Positions 46,965 to 59,017 of a stretch of 64,000 nucleotides of DNA are shown here, in pieces (position 1 is the stretch's first letter; every line of letters starts with the position of its first letter). This DNA is from Thozetella sp. PMI_491 (taxonomy: Eukaryota > Ascomycota > Sordariomycetes > Chaetosphaeriales > Chaetosphaeriaceae), in assembly GCA_021432635.1 (NCBI GenBank), contig MU270027.1, forward strand, positions 744,001 to 808,000, in the 5' to 3' direction. A program made the position numbers and the translations under genes. The notes beneath the pieces are model-generated. The model saw only the letters and a list, made by a program, of their open reading frames with translations, had not been told where the DNA came from and ran no database searches.

Positions 46965-49163
46965 ACGCCGGACCCGGCTTCATCCCTGGGCTTCTGGCAC
47001 CGCCCTCACGACAAGGTGTCCCGCAAGGCGGGAGCCAGCTGTTTGGCAGCAGGAGATACAAACATGGAGACGCTTGTGCGCCCTATCCATTCGTTTCATC
47101 TCGCCTGGTGACAGTTCGGCGGGTTGTAACATATGGGTTGTCGCGGCCGAGGCCCTAAGCCGGTTCTAGAGGCCGACGCCATCGTCAACGTCGTCCGCCT
47201 CGCTATCGACGACTCCAGGAAAGGGTGCTTCGCTTCCAGGCAGGCTCACCCATTCTCCCATGTTTGAGCTCCAATGTCTTTCGGCTCCCCGCGTTTGAGA
47301 TTACGACTGCCACCTTGGCTATACTCTACCGCCCCTCCCCTCCTTCGTGGGACGCTGCCAAGTGTGCAGCTTCTATTAATAACGACAGCTTGGAACTCTC
47401 GCATATGGGACTGAGGTTTGACCCAAATTTTTCATAATGTTGCCTCAGTCGCCTCTGGATCCTTGGGACAGGCGAGTCAGTCCGGGCATTCGATGTCGAA
47501 CACTGTGTTCTCGCTTGACAGGGCAAGACCAAGGCCGAAAGCAGTGCTTGCGCGAGCCTTTTCGGTCTTCGCAACCAAAATGGTTGGACACCGACCACTA
47601 GGTTGGCCCCTGGCCAATCGGAAAATTCGGACATAAAAAACTACACCACATTCAGGAGACCCCCAATGGACCTCGTCAGTAGTCTCGTGACACGCAGTTG
47701 GTAGGCATGTTGGCGACATACAACGTGCAACGCTTAGGGTTCGAATTACAGGGCTCGCAACTAGGCACTCGAATTCAATCCGAGAAGCCTCGGTAGGAGC
47801 CCGCCATTTTGATGGGGGCACTGAGCACTCAGTATTGTCACAGCACGTCGCAACTGCATTGGGCCGTGTGGATGTTCGTTAATCTCAGACTCGGCCCTGG
47901 CCATAGACACTAGTCGCTACTGCAAAGCTTAGACACGCCACAGAGCGGTCTTCAGCTCTCCTCTGTATGCCATACTACGTAAAGCTCTGTGTCTTGGTCC
48001 ACAGGGTAGTGGGCCACCCCAAAAGCGTCGTACCAGGGTCAAGCGAGGGCGAGACCGCAAATAAGCCTTTGTCTTGATTCACGAGTGGCGCGCGAGAGAT
48101 TCACGGTTCCAATATTAGGACAGAAGCACGCTGTGCCAAGCGCAGAACGGGAGCAGAGGGCAGCAAGGCTAAAAGGAGCTCTGGAACCTCATAGTCCCAC
48201 CGGTCCAGGGACTCGATCGACTTCTCTCTCGTGGCTGCAGCCACCCTCGCCGATTGCTGGGGCGCGTGGCGTTTGCGAGCCAGCCACGACGCGGAATAGC
48301 ATGCCATTTTCAGTATGTCGGGGAGTTGTTCGAGACTCCACCGCCGTCTTAGAGATGACTTGGAACAAATGACGGCATCAGGGGGTGAATGGCCAGGAGG
48401 AAAGGGCAGAATCGGAAACTGTGAAGGACAGTAGGTTTGCGACATCTACAGTAGCACCAAGACACGAATTCCTTTTTGGACTCTTCAACCTCTATCCCCT
48501 CCTCGAGTGCTCCCTGGCGTATCTCGTGCTCCTAGACCATGCAAATATTTGGCGCCACCAACCGACTATTAGGGAACGCACAGGACCATCTTTCGACCGG
48601 CCGTTTACCAAGCAAAGAAGTCGCCGCGCCCCCCCTCTAGCTGCCGCCGTCAAGAATTTCCACCTTGAGGAACGTGGGTACTGTGGATCGATCCGTACGC
48701 CGAATCCGTACGCGCAATGGTGTACGCACGCCAGCAAGAGACGGATCCGGCCCCTGACTAACGCTAGTGTCGCCGATAAGCTGGCTGCTCCGTAGGGCTC
48801 CTTGTTTCCTGTACGAGTACTCTGTATCCACGCTCGGGTTATCAGGGCACACAGGTATCCCCCTAAGGGCGATTCTAGGCTCGGATGTCTTGCCCCTCCC
48901 CCCCCCCTGCCCCCTACGGTATGAGACAGCGAGATATGTTGTGCCCTACTCATTTTATATTAGCTTCGTCGGGGCCCGCGTCCGGGGCTGACGGCCCCGT
49001 GCTATGAGTTGGGGCTCCTGGTGGTCCCTATGTATATATCCCTCGATGGAACCAGTGACTCGATGCCGGGGCGAGGAATGGATGTTTCTGCCTTCTCGAT
49101 CCCTCCCTCTCCCTGTTCCACGCCTTCGTTGCGCATCTGTGATCGCTGACTAGTTGACGTCGC

Positions 49164-50324
49164 ATGTCAGTCAAGATGTCAGTCCGCCCAGGGGTGGCAT
49201 CGAGACAGTATCTACAGACGGCCCTCCTCCTCCTTCTCGTCATATGGACCCTCACCTTTATACAAGGCCAGAGCCGTGAGGGCCTAGGGGTGCGTCAGTA
49301 GAAGCCACGGGATTTCTCCCTTGGCCCCGGATTCCTCTGGCTGGACTTAGGTTACTAACGGCAAGCTCAGGCTGGCTCGGGCGCGTCGGCTCCTGTGGAG
49401 GAAGCACCATCCTCGCCACCGACGGCGTCATCGACGACACCATCGGCGACACCATCCACGGCGCCAGTAGAGGACAAATCTAAGGAGGATCGACCCTTGA
49501 TCCTCTACGCCTACGCCGAATCCGAAGTCGCCCGCAAGAACCTCGAGTACTTCCTCGCCATGGGCCTACACGGGGCTGCCGACTTCATCTTCATCTTCAA
49601 CGGCGAGAACAACAACGCTACTTCGCTCATCCCAGCCGAGCCCAACGTCCGCATCGTGCAGCGTGACAACACATGCTTCGACCTAGGCGCTTACGGTGAG
49701 GTCTTGCGGAGCGGCGATCTATGGAAACAGTATCGCCGATTCATCACCCTCAATGCGAGCATCCGCGGGCCGTTCCTCCCGTACTGGGCTCAAGGCAGAA
49801 ACGGCTGCTGGTCCGACTTGTACCTAAACAGAGTCAACGAGCGGGTCAAGTTGGTGGGCATGTCGATGAACTGCTCGCCACGCTTCCATGTTCAAAGCAT
49901 GATTTGGGCCACGGACTCGGTGGGCATGGAGCTGCTTCTATACCCTCATTCCAACACCCCATCGCCCGCCGACCAATTCGGGGATGCTGGCGCGCCAGTA
50001 GGCTTCCATTCATGCTACGATGGCTGGAACCCGGCCGTTCATGCCGAGGTCGGAACCGCCGAGATGATTATCCAGGCTGGATATGAGGTGGATGTGATGA
50101 TGGAGGTATACCACAAGTCGAAACACTTCCGGAGCAAGTGCGGATCCGAGGGGGTGGGCGACATGCTATTTAATGGGAGATATTTTGGGTCCAACGTGCA
50201 CCCCTACGAAACCATTTTCATGAAGGCGAACCGAGACATCGACCCGGCATTGTTAGAGTCATTGACGACATGGCATCTCGCCGAGGGGAGGGACAGTTGG
50301 GGTGCGTGTGGCGCCTACTCTTGA
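49164..50324 (+). CDS. type II membrane protein, glycosyltransferase-like, uncharacterised
   Basis: Exons 49164..49289 and 49371..50324 join in phase zero through an 81-base intron (donor GTGCGT, branch TTACTAACGG, acceptor CTCAG) to give 359 residues. Residues 18-34 (TALLLLLVIWTLTFIQG) form an uncleaved signal anchor, followed by a Ser/Thr/Pro stem (about 43-75) and a luminal globular domain to the end. This is the layout of Golgi or ER glycosyltransferases. The conserved-looking core includes RDNTCFDLGAYGEVL, YRRFITLNASIRGPFLPYW and FHVQSMIWATD. These recall the RgpF-like and related transferase patterns in which a D-x-G segment precedes an N-x-S-x-x-GP segment. I recognise the type as a widespread but unnamed ascomycete family and cannot assign donor or acceptor. 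Alternative starts are ATG 49164 and ATG 49176; both precede the anchor. Confidence 0.82.
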
Positions 50325-52146
50325 GCCGAGCTGGATCCTTGCTGGCTAGCTTGCAACTGTATGGATTCGATCTACTATGTATATATATCATGGGCATGTC
50401 ATGGTTGGGGGCTGGAGGGTCGGCGTCTACCGGTAGACCTTTTTTCTTTTTCAATGTTTCTAGAGCTTTGACTCGAACAATACCCTATGAACCGGGAATA
50501 CAAAGCTCAAAGTATGAGCGTGATTCACCTCACGATGGCTGTCAACTGATACACCCTCGCTCAGTCCTGGTTACTTCTCTTCGGCTGGTCATTAGTAGAT
50601 AGCAAGTACTTGAGGAATATAAGATCAAGAGTGGACTCCCGGCCAAAACACGACGGCAGCAGCCGGCCACTGCTTTCGTCACCGTGCACCGTGAGGCTAG
50701 AGACGGGGTCCCTACCATCTGATGTATTTTGATGCATGATCTTATCGCTGGCGCCCCCTGTGGCCTCTCCTGGCGATAGACCCGCCTGCGGGGAGAGCTC
50801 GCGTCTGCGTTGGGTTGAGTAGTACCTTCTTGGCTAGCAATAGTCGTTCACTTGTCTCCCCGAGACACCTGGGTAACCGTCCGTCAGAGGTTTCGTCGTT
50901 TTCTTTGGAAACATTGTACACAAAATCGGCAGGATTTGGCGTTTGCTGGAATATCCCTCGAGCCCGTAGCGAAATCAAAGGCTCTTCGGGTTGGAGGACC
51001 CTGCATACGCGGGAGCTGTGACAGCGAGACGACCTAGGACTCTGAAATGTTTGGTAAAGTACGAATGTGTACCCAAGCGAGAGCAAACTAGGTCGGCGAA
51101 TTGAACGAGACCTGCGGCAAAAGAGGCACTAGGAGAAGACTCGGCCCGGAGAGTCTTCGTCAGATCCCCAGAGACATAGTCTTCCCAACCTCTAGGCCAG
51201 TGGCCATGAACCACAGAGCAGAGTAGAAGGCATAACAACACACTAATCACAACTTCTCAGAGGGTTGGATGAAGATGTTCCCTACTAGCTATGAACCTCT
51301 CTATCGATCGACCTTGCCAGGCCCCGCACACTAAATGCCCTAAACCCATCCTATCATCCGTCATCCAGCGTGAAGAACTCAAGCAAAGAAGACAGGGCTC
51401 AAGTATGCCGTTAATACTACGGCAATGCTCGTTCCCATAACAGAGTCGCATTTCCACTTCATCTAGACAAAACCAACTCTGCATATTCCTTTCTCTTTGT
51501 CTCCCTCCTCCAACACCCTCTGTCGCTGTCTGCCGTATGGGGATGCTTGCGAAATCGGTCTCCGGTACTTGGTTGTACTTTTATTACTTCGAATCGGCCA
51601 TCTATCTGCCATCTAGGACAAAACCGGGTCCATGCGAAGACAAGAGAGGAGGGGAGAGAGAGAGCAAGAGTGACCTTCGGCCACAACCCGCCAGGGGGAG
51701 GGTGACATTCCGTGGAAACAAGCGAAGCGAGCGGAGACTCAGCAAATGCGATGTTGACATGGTGTCGCTGCCTGTAGCAGAATCGCAATAGGTTTAGTCG
51801 ATCCGATCCGAGGCAAGTCCATTCCCAAACCCCCAAAAGCAAAATGCCGAGTATAGCGTCCGTCGAGAATGGTATGGCGTGCCGCCACAACAGCTAGGTG
51901 ATCATTCTCCATGCAGGTGGGATGTAAATCGAAAACTGACCATCCGTGAACGCCTTGATATCAGTCCTCATTGGGAATCGAAAGAGAGAAAGCGAGTTAT
52001 ATGCATGTCCCTCCTGCCTCCTTGCCATATGTCGTTTAAAGCCCCCCCTCCTGCGAAAGCACACCCAAGACGTCATATCGTTTCGATGTGAAAGTCGTCA
52101 GCCGTGGCCATTTTTCACCTCCCAAGGCCATTGGGGGACGATTCGT
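50325..52146. other. spacer downstream of the glycosyltransferase-like gene and CLA4
   Basis: This is a convergent region between two 3' ends, about 1.8 kb long. Frames are short and without domains. TATATATAT at 50380-50388 and scattered AT-rich patches near the upstream gene may serve its 3' end formation. I see no repeat or RNA gene. Confidence 0.45.
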
Positions 52147-55066
52147 TTATTTGGCGGACCGCTTGAATGCCAGGAGCTCCGACAGGCTCGGCAGAGGGCA
52201 CCCGTGTTTCAGGAAATCATGCTCCAAGAGTTCACGTGCAGATGCCCGGCTCTTAACGTCGACGCAAAGGCACACCGAGAGGAAAGCCTTCAGCTCCTTG
52301 CTGAGCTTCTCGGGCTTCTTGAGGCGCGGGGTTCCGTTGGTGGCGATCAGGTACAGAGCCTTCAGCGGCTCCTCGTTGAGGTAGGGCGGCTCGGACTCGA
52401 TCATTTCAATCGCCATGATGCCCAGGGACCAAATATCGACCTTGGGGCCATACTCCTTCTGCTTCACAACCTCGGGAGCCATCCAGTAAGGAGTGCCAAC
52501 CATAGTGGCACGCTTCGACTTCGTCTCCGTCAACTTGGCGCAGAAGCCAAAATCGGCTAGGGAAGAGAATATTGTCAGCAATGTTGGCGGCCTCGGTCCT
52601 CTCAACGAGGTAAACGGTCCACTCACTGATCTTAACGTTTCCGCGAGCGTCAAGGAGAACGTTGTCGCTCTTGATATCACGGTGGATGATGTTCTGGGAG
52701 TGGAGGTGCTGCAAGCCCTTGCAGGTCTACAAGACATGTTAGCTGACGAGGAACCCAATTCAGGGTGGCTCTTTGGGGTACTGCATACCTCGAAGCAGAT
52801 GGTAGAAATCTGCTCTTCTGTGATGACGGGGTTGTTGTCGATGACATCCGTCAGGGCACCGCCCTCCATGTACTCCATAACCACCCACAGCTCGGCGTTG
52901 TTGTTCCTGAGGAAGGCATCGAGGAAGTTGACAATGTTGGGGTGGCGGCTGTCTTTCATGACCATGATCTCGTTGACAATCAGCTCCTTGCGTGGCTGGT
53001 GCGCCAGATCCATCTGCTTGATGGCAACCTGGGCCTTGGCGCCCTGCTGCCGCAGAAGATCGCGAGCAATTCCAGAGGTAGCGGTCTCCTTGACCTTCGC
53101 GACATAGACCGATCCAGACGCACCCTGACCGATCTTCTTTTGTTTCGAGTACGAAAGGTTGGGATCCTCCTTGGAGACGGCTTCCTTGAGCTTAGCCATG
53201 ACCTCGTTCTCGGACATGGTCGACATGCGGACATCCTGCTTGCGCTCCGTCGGGGGGGGCTTCGCCGTGAGCGCCGCCTCGGCTGCCTTGACAGCGTCTT
53301 GCTGGGGAGTGGCCTTGGGGCCAACGTTGAGAGGCTTAACCGGCGCTGGCAACCGGGATGGCTGCTGAACTTGGGGTTGACCATTTGTGCGGGGAGCGGC
53401 GGCAGCGCCGTTGGGGTACCGCTGGCCACTGGCACCGTTGGGCTGGGCCGGCCGCTGCGCTTGGGGATCTCTCATCGAGTTCTGGCTGGACTGCTGCGAG
53501 AGAGGAGGACGAGGGCCGCCAGCGCTTGCGGCTGGTGGCGACGGGGCAGGCCTCTGTGCCCGCAGGTTTTGGGCCTGCGGCACGCCGGCCTTGGGCGCGG
53601 GGGGGGCTGCCCGGCTCGGGTTGAAACGATCCGGCTGTGGAGCGCCGTAACCGCCGACCTCCTGCTGGACGAGCGGAGTCTTCTTTTGGGGGAGGGAAGC
53701 GTTGTACTCGGCCATCTCGCGGCGGTCCCGGTCCTCCATCTCCATCTGCCTCTGCCGCTGGGCGGCCTCGAGCTCCCTGGCACGCGCATCCTGGGAGCGG
53801 TCCGCCGAGACGTAGTTGGGCGCCATGTTCTGCATTTGCATGCGCTGCTGCTGGGACTCGGTTGGCGACGGCCGGCGCGGAGCCTGGCTCTGCTGCGGAC
53901 CTCCCGTAGAGAAGGAGCCGGGATTGCGCTGCATGGGCTGCATCGGGCGAGGCGGCGCGACCGAGGTACCGCTGCTGTAGCCGAGCTGCTTGTTGCCCAT
54001 GGCTGATGCCGGAGGCGTGGGGGTCAAGCTGGGGTACTGGTTGGGGTTCTCGGCACGCTTGGTCAAGTCGGAGTAGAAGTCGAGGACTTCAAACACGGCC
54101 TGGGGGTTTCGCTCGTAGTCCTCCTTAGTAATAGCAGAAGAGTTCAACAGCTTAGACCACTCGGGCGGCAACCCGACGAACTCGCCTGTCGAAGGGTCGA
54201 AGCCGACATGGACGGCGTGGGAGAAGTTGGTTGGGTTGCTGACACCACCCATGCCGGGGCACCGGGCATAGATGAAATCAATCCACTCGTACAGGTCGTC
54301 GTCACTCTTGACGCGAATCTGGAGGGTGCGGACGGACCCGTCGTCGTCGCCTGGGCTTGTCGAGGAGCCCCCTGCCTGTCGCTTGATCTCGAAGATAGTA
54401 CCGGCGGCCTCGACACGGCCAACATTGATGACATCCTTGAGATACAGAGTATAAGAGACCTTGGAGCCCTCGGCCTTGTGAAAGTCAAGAGCCTCCTTGC
54501 GCAGGATCAGGTACTTGTTCTTCCACGGGTTGATGAAGTTCTTGCTCTCCTTGACCGATGCCCACCCCTGCTTGATAATGGCGAGGCCGCCCTGGCCGTC
54601 GTTGCCAGATGCCTGGCGAGAGAGGGGCAAGGAAATCGTGGATCCCGAGTACTGGGATGGTGCTGGGCTTCGGATAGGCGAGTTGAGACTCATGTTCGCC
54701 ATGTTTCCGGGGAGATTGGCGCTTGGGGTAAGGTTGAGGCGGGGCTGGTTCGTTGGCGGGCGGGGGGCAGGTCCGGGGTTCATGAACTGCCCGCTCGAAT
54801 ACACGCTGCGAAGCCTCGGTTAGCACTGAACCGCTCATCATGTATCAAGAGAATTCCGCAAGGGAGCCCAGCGTCGTAGCGGCTACAGGTCTCGCCTGGA
54901 GTCGAAGCATCCCTTGGTCGCGTGGGGTCGAGGGTTCGGTGCAGGTGTCGAATTGCACGGTTGCTGGCGAGGGCGACATTGAACCAAGTTACAATTTGGG
55001 GGGTATTGTCTCAACGACAAAGTCGACGACAGAATCAGCTGGTGCGTACCTATTTTGTGTCGCCAT
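52147..55066 (-). CDS. CLA4: Cla4-type p21-activated protein kinase (PH-CRIB-kinase)
   Basis: This is a PAK kinase acting below Cdc42/Rac at sites of polarised growth and septation; orthologues such as Chm1 are needed for hyphal and infection morphogenesis. I infer four exons: 55050..55066, 52789..54805, 52627..52726 and 52147..52556, giving 847 residues with phases that close. The PH domain is at about 85-195, the CRIB motif at about 198-220 ([21 protein letters not shown]), then a Pro/Gln-rich linker, then the kinase ([34 protein letters not shown]). Introns 2 and 3 (62 and 70 bases) happen to lack stops, so the frame reads through them with nonsense residues; splicing restores [14 protein letters not shown] and NVKITDFGFC. 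The frame before VYSSGQF starts with GTG and is preceded by a GCTAAC-CGCAG acceptor, so a 17-base first exon coding MATQN plus a split codon is proposed. Confidence 0.9.
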
Positions 55067-58000
55067 CTTGGCTGCCTTGCGGAGGAAGTGGTTTCCTCAC
55101 GAACACACAATATGATTATTGATGGGCGGCCGGGGGGCCGTTTGTGCGGGGATACCGAACGGACGGTAGTAGCACTTGACTGTGGCCGGTCAGCACTGGG
55201 GCGTTGCTGGTTGCGGTTGAAAAACCGCATGGTCCAAGGTGCAGAAGGAGGTAGAAGGGGGGGGGAGAAGTATTTACCAGGTGCAGAATCACTAGCCGTG
55301 GTGCTGTTGGTCCTAAGGAAACAGCGAGTAGACTGGAGGGGAAAGCCGAAGGTATGTCAGAACCAGTGCGAAGACGGATGCTGCGTCACGGCCTGGGACC
55401 AATTGCCCGGTAAAAGAGAAAAGAAAAAAAATCGCCAAAGGAGCCGAGAACGACGGTCGGCCTGTTTAGGTGAAGACAAGCGGCTCACAGGTCGGTGAAG
55501 GCCACATAAGGGACGGTTTTGGTTCGAGAGGAGGATGTTGTTGGGAGGAGTGGCGGGGGGCTACGCTCTCGAGTCCCGGGTATGAGGATGGTTTTGGGTT
55601 GGCGTTTCCGGCGCTACTTGGGTGTGGATTTCGCGCTGTCCGTTTGCTGTGCGCTCAGATGAACGGCCTGCTTGTCGACTGTGTCGCCGACGAACAAATC
55701 TGTTCAGTCCGTCGTCTCTCACAGGCAGCAGCACAAGCTCTGTGGTGCAGATCGGTTTGAAGGGTAGGGGGAAAAGGGGGGAAGGGAGGGAAGGAAAGGG
55801 TGGTGACAAAAAAGCCAAGGTCCTGTCTGCTAGCGGTGGGCAGGACGACAGGAGGTTGCAGTCCAGTGATAAGGCAGGGGGCCAATGTGTTGGAGGTGGA
55901 GGAGGGCAAAAATGGTTGGTGGGCGGATGGCAGCATCCAGCGTGGTTGGTGCCTGTGGATCGGAGGACTCGAGGACTCTCAGGCCCAAAGGAGAGTGCAG
56001 GCATTTGGGGAGCCGGCGGCGGCTGGTGAAGGGGGGTGGGAATGGTGTAATGCAGCTCTGTGGAGGGGCAAGTGCGGCGTCCGGGCCAGTCAGCATGGGT
56101 GGTCGATCAGGCGAGCGAGGCTAAGTAGGTACCTGGGCTTCCCTGGATCGCGCCTGCTGTTTCAGCTTGGCGGTCGCCTCCGGGTCAAGGTATCGCGCTA
56201 TCTTGCATGCGGCCCCGAAAGGAAAAGGGGGGGGGGAAGGGAGGGGCGAGGCCAGGGGAGGGACCGACCGCAAACACCCTTCATGGTCGCTTCCTCTTTG
56301 CGACGGGCTCTCAGGGGCTTCAACCAAAGAGATTGGGCCTGTCGCTAGCCCATCTAGAACAAGCACCCGCCCCCCTCCCCGGTTTGAGGATTTCAGAAAC
56401 ATGAGAAAAAAAAAAGACAGGGGGGGCGCACATATCGACACCTCTATCTGCACCCAAGTTGCGGGCTGCTGTCTTTCCTCACCCAGCTCGCCAGCGCTGC
56501 ATGCAGGCGCCACGGGAGCGAGGCATGTTCGGCCTGCTGTGGGTGGAGATGGGGAGATGGGTCCTCGTTGACAAGCCACGGCCGCCCAGGCACTGGCATG
56601 TTTCCATTGTCGCCTGTTTCCCAGTTGTTAGGCAAGCTAGCGACCGACTGGGGGCACGCGCTCGGCAGGCTCGCGATATTGGTGTTCAGACTCTTTCCCC
56701 ACGGGCTTCAAACACCAACCCGGGACCAGCAGCCGGCTCCATCCACGGAGGCTCCACCAGTCCTAGGGTGCAACTGGCATGACCCTAGCTGCACCGGGCA
56801 TCTTCCCGTCGTTCTGGAGTCAATGTGGGTTCGCTCTCCGAGTGAGGACTCCATAATGAGGACTCCATAATCTCGCCCCCCCCCCCTTCCCCCACCCGCG
56901 TAACTTTGCAACAAAGAGCACCGGAATAGTAACCATACTCCGTACAATGTAGGTACAGCAACCGGCGCCGTTGCAAGACCATCGGAGACTCGTGTGATGG
57001 AGATAGACAAGGGCAGGAAAAAAAAATATCGACTCCTCACTTACACATGTCTTGTTCCCTTTCCCACCCTAGGCGGTCGTCGTCGACGCCACTGTCGCGC
57101 CGGTCCCTACGCTTTCTACCCGTACAGCCCATGGAGGCGTGTTACCGGGCACCCGAGTGCCGGCGTATTCTGCTTTATTGTCATGCCCTCCCCAAGCAAA
57201 TGTTTCAAGTGCGGGCTCGCAGCCTTTTCTCTGCATAGATGGCGCAGTGAAGGTAAGGGGAAAAGGCGGCATCGAGTCTATCTAGTCTGGCGCATTCAAC
57301 ATGATTCCCCCCCGCCTCCGCCTAACAATGGAGCCGAGGTGTTGCGCGCGTATCTTTGGCAATGCCGTCACGACTTGATGATTACCCACGTATTTGGGTT
57401 TCTCGAGCCTAGGGGATGGCCTGGAAGCCAGTCGATTTTACCAGGGGTCGAGGTATGGGGGGGAGAGGGGGGGGAATTGGGGGTAGTGGCGGCCGATGAT
57501 CCCCAGAAGGGGACCGGCTGGCGCTGGCAGGGCATCTACAGGCCTGAACCCTGTGTCAAATGCTTTGATGATTGGCTTTTAGCCGCACATCTCTCTGAAA
57601 AGGAGACAATATTCGATGATTGTGACTGGCTGGGCCAAACCCTCCCCCCTCCGAGCTTCCCTGCCTACCTCTTTTCTCGACCGCCCAGAGGCAAAAAATG
57701 AGTACAAGCGGTAAAGCCAACCGTGGACGTTGGCGCATGCTCGACCCTGGTTGGCCGGCGCCAGGGATAGGGAGAGATCGCCCTTGACCGTCGAAACGGA
57801 GCGTTGCTGGTGCTAGGGGGGGGGAGGCTGCCCCTCTTTAGCATTTTGTTTCCAATCTGCGGATCTGTAGCAGGATGGCTCACTGCATTGCCACCCCTGC
57901 CACTTGGTCGACGCCCTCCGGCCGGTTCGGTTATGGGTCTATTGCGGCCTTAGACACATGGAATCTAGCAGCGTAACTGATGCGGTGCTTCTTCTTTCAG

Positions 58001-59017
58001 GGTTTCCGTGATACAGATGACAGGCCCCCCTCGTGCGCAAGCAATCCCAATGTCCTGGAAAGCTTCCTCCTTCTCGACACTTCCCGGCAGCTTTGCAAGT
58101 CCATCCTGAAGTTACTACCATGACAGGCCTGCAGGGTAGCCAACATTCCCGGGCGTAGCGCAGCCATGTACTAGATTAGTTCTGGGAGGGATCCCGACTA
58201 GACTGACCCTCGCACACCACACAGGTCGAGGCAAGCCTTTCGTCCGAACTAGGCCGAAGCATTCTCTCACATATGCCCTTTTCAGCCTCTCGCATCTAGG
58301 CGCCCGTTCTGCGAGGAGGATCCTCCACCACCCTCGCGCTTCCACCCCCTTCCCCCTTCGAGATCCAACCCAAACATCGCATAGCTTTGGAGACTGAGAA
58401 ATGGTTCGATAGTGACGTATTCCCCCCGGCACCCGTCCCCAGGCTACATGCAGCCGCCCCTGCGGCGGGTTTCAAAGGGGTTCCCGGCTCGAGTGCCTGG
58501 CGTGCAGCTATAAAGCTGCCCCTGTGCCGATCTACCAGATCGCCATCCCTCATCTGCGCGGAATGTCTACACATGTTTACTAGAACCCTTGGCGCCTACG
58601 CCAGCCACGCCGCCTTGACATCTCGGCGCCTACCGTGCGCGCGGGCGACGACGGGTACGCTGCTGAAGCGGGACGCGGCTCCGGCATCGCGATGGGGATA
58701 GCACAATCACATCTACCTCGGTAGCCCTGCCTGTTTTAGGCAGTGACCATCATATTGGAAACAAACGGGATGGTTTTTTCTTCTCTCTAAAAAACGTTCG
58801 CTCTCTAGGGTTTCCCTTTTTTTTTTCGGTCTTGGTCTATACATTGTAGCGGCTGCCCAAGGGTCGTGCAGGAGAGAAGGGGGGTTAGGTTGGTGGGTAG
58901 TTCGTGTAGCACATATTTCGTTCACGCCGTGGGTACGTATTTTAAGTTAGCCAGCTTCTACAACTTCATCTGCTTGTTCACACAAGCAATCTGCTCGTCT
59001 TCCCTGATCGACGCTGT
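55067..59017. other. gene-poor block upstream of CLA4
   Basis: This is about 4 kb without a convincing gene. The part nearest CLA4 is its promoter and leader. The rest has many simple runs: GGGG/AAGG tracts (55755-55800, 56220-56250), a C run near 56876-56890, and a 14-base tandem duplication at 56844-56871. A 235-codon plus-strand frame at 56994-57701 lacks domains and has biased composition. The 3' region of GRS1 occupies the last few hundred bases. Confidence 0.45.
56844..56871 (+). repeat. 14-base tandem duplication
   Basis: GAGGACTCCATAAT occurs twice head to tail with no mismatch. It is probably a replication-slippage duplication. Confidence 0.85.

Larger units (their letters stand above)
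42328..49163. other. large gene-poor block of about 6.8 kb
   Basis: The first 1-1.5 kb must contain the promoter and leader of the PUF gene on the minus strand. The remainder has no recognisable gene: open frames overlap on both strands, are rich in low-complexity residues, and lack domains. It is dotted with simple sequence: a G run near 43287, a CT tract at about 43490-43545, a (CGT)n run near 43942-43964, a C run near 44922-44939, a purine-rich GGGAAA tract at about 46420-46468, heptamer repeats at 46720-46750, and an inverted repeat at 46704/46940. The region could hold long non-coding RNA or lineage-specific sequence. Confidence 0.5.

Noticed and set aside
46169-47169. two overlapping open frames of about 250 codons
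   Set aside because: They run through G-rich simple repeats and the heptamer array, overlap in different frames, and show no family resemblance.
52765-54006. 413-codon plus-strand frame opposite CLA4
   Set aside because: It is antisense to the strongly conserved kinase gene and reflects its codon bias; the translated sequence is Leu/Arg/Gly-rich without domains.
54485-54841. upstream ATG (MMSG...) as an alternative CLA4 start
   Set aside because: It is in a different frame from the PH domain and lies within the inferred intron, upstream of the branch and acceptor.
56994-57701. 235-codon plus-strand open frame
   Set aside because: It has biased composition (Arg/Gly/Pro/Trp-rich), no domain or signal, and no supporting promoter or splice structure. 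Long frames arise by chance in GC-rich sequence.
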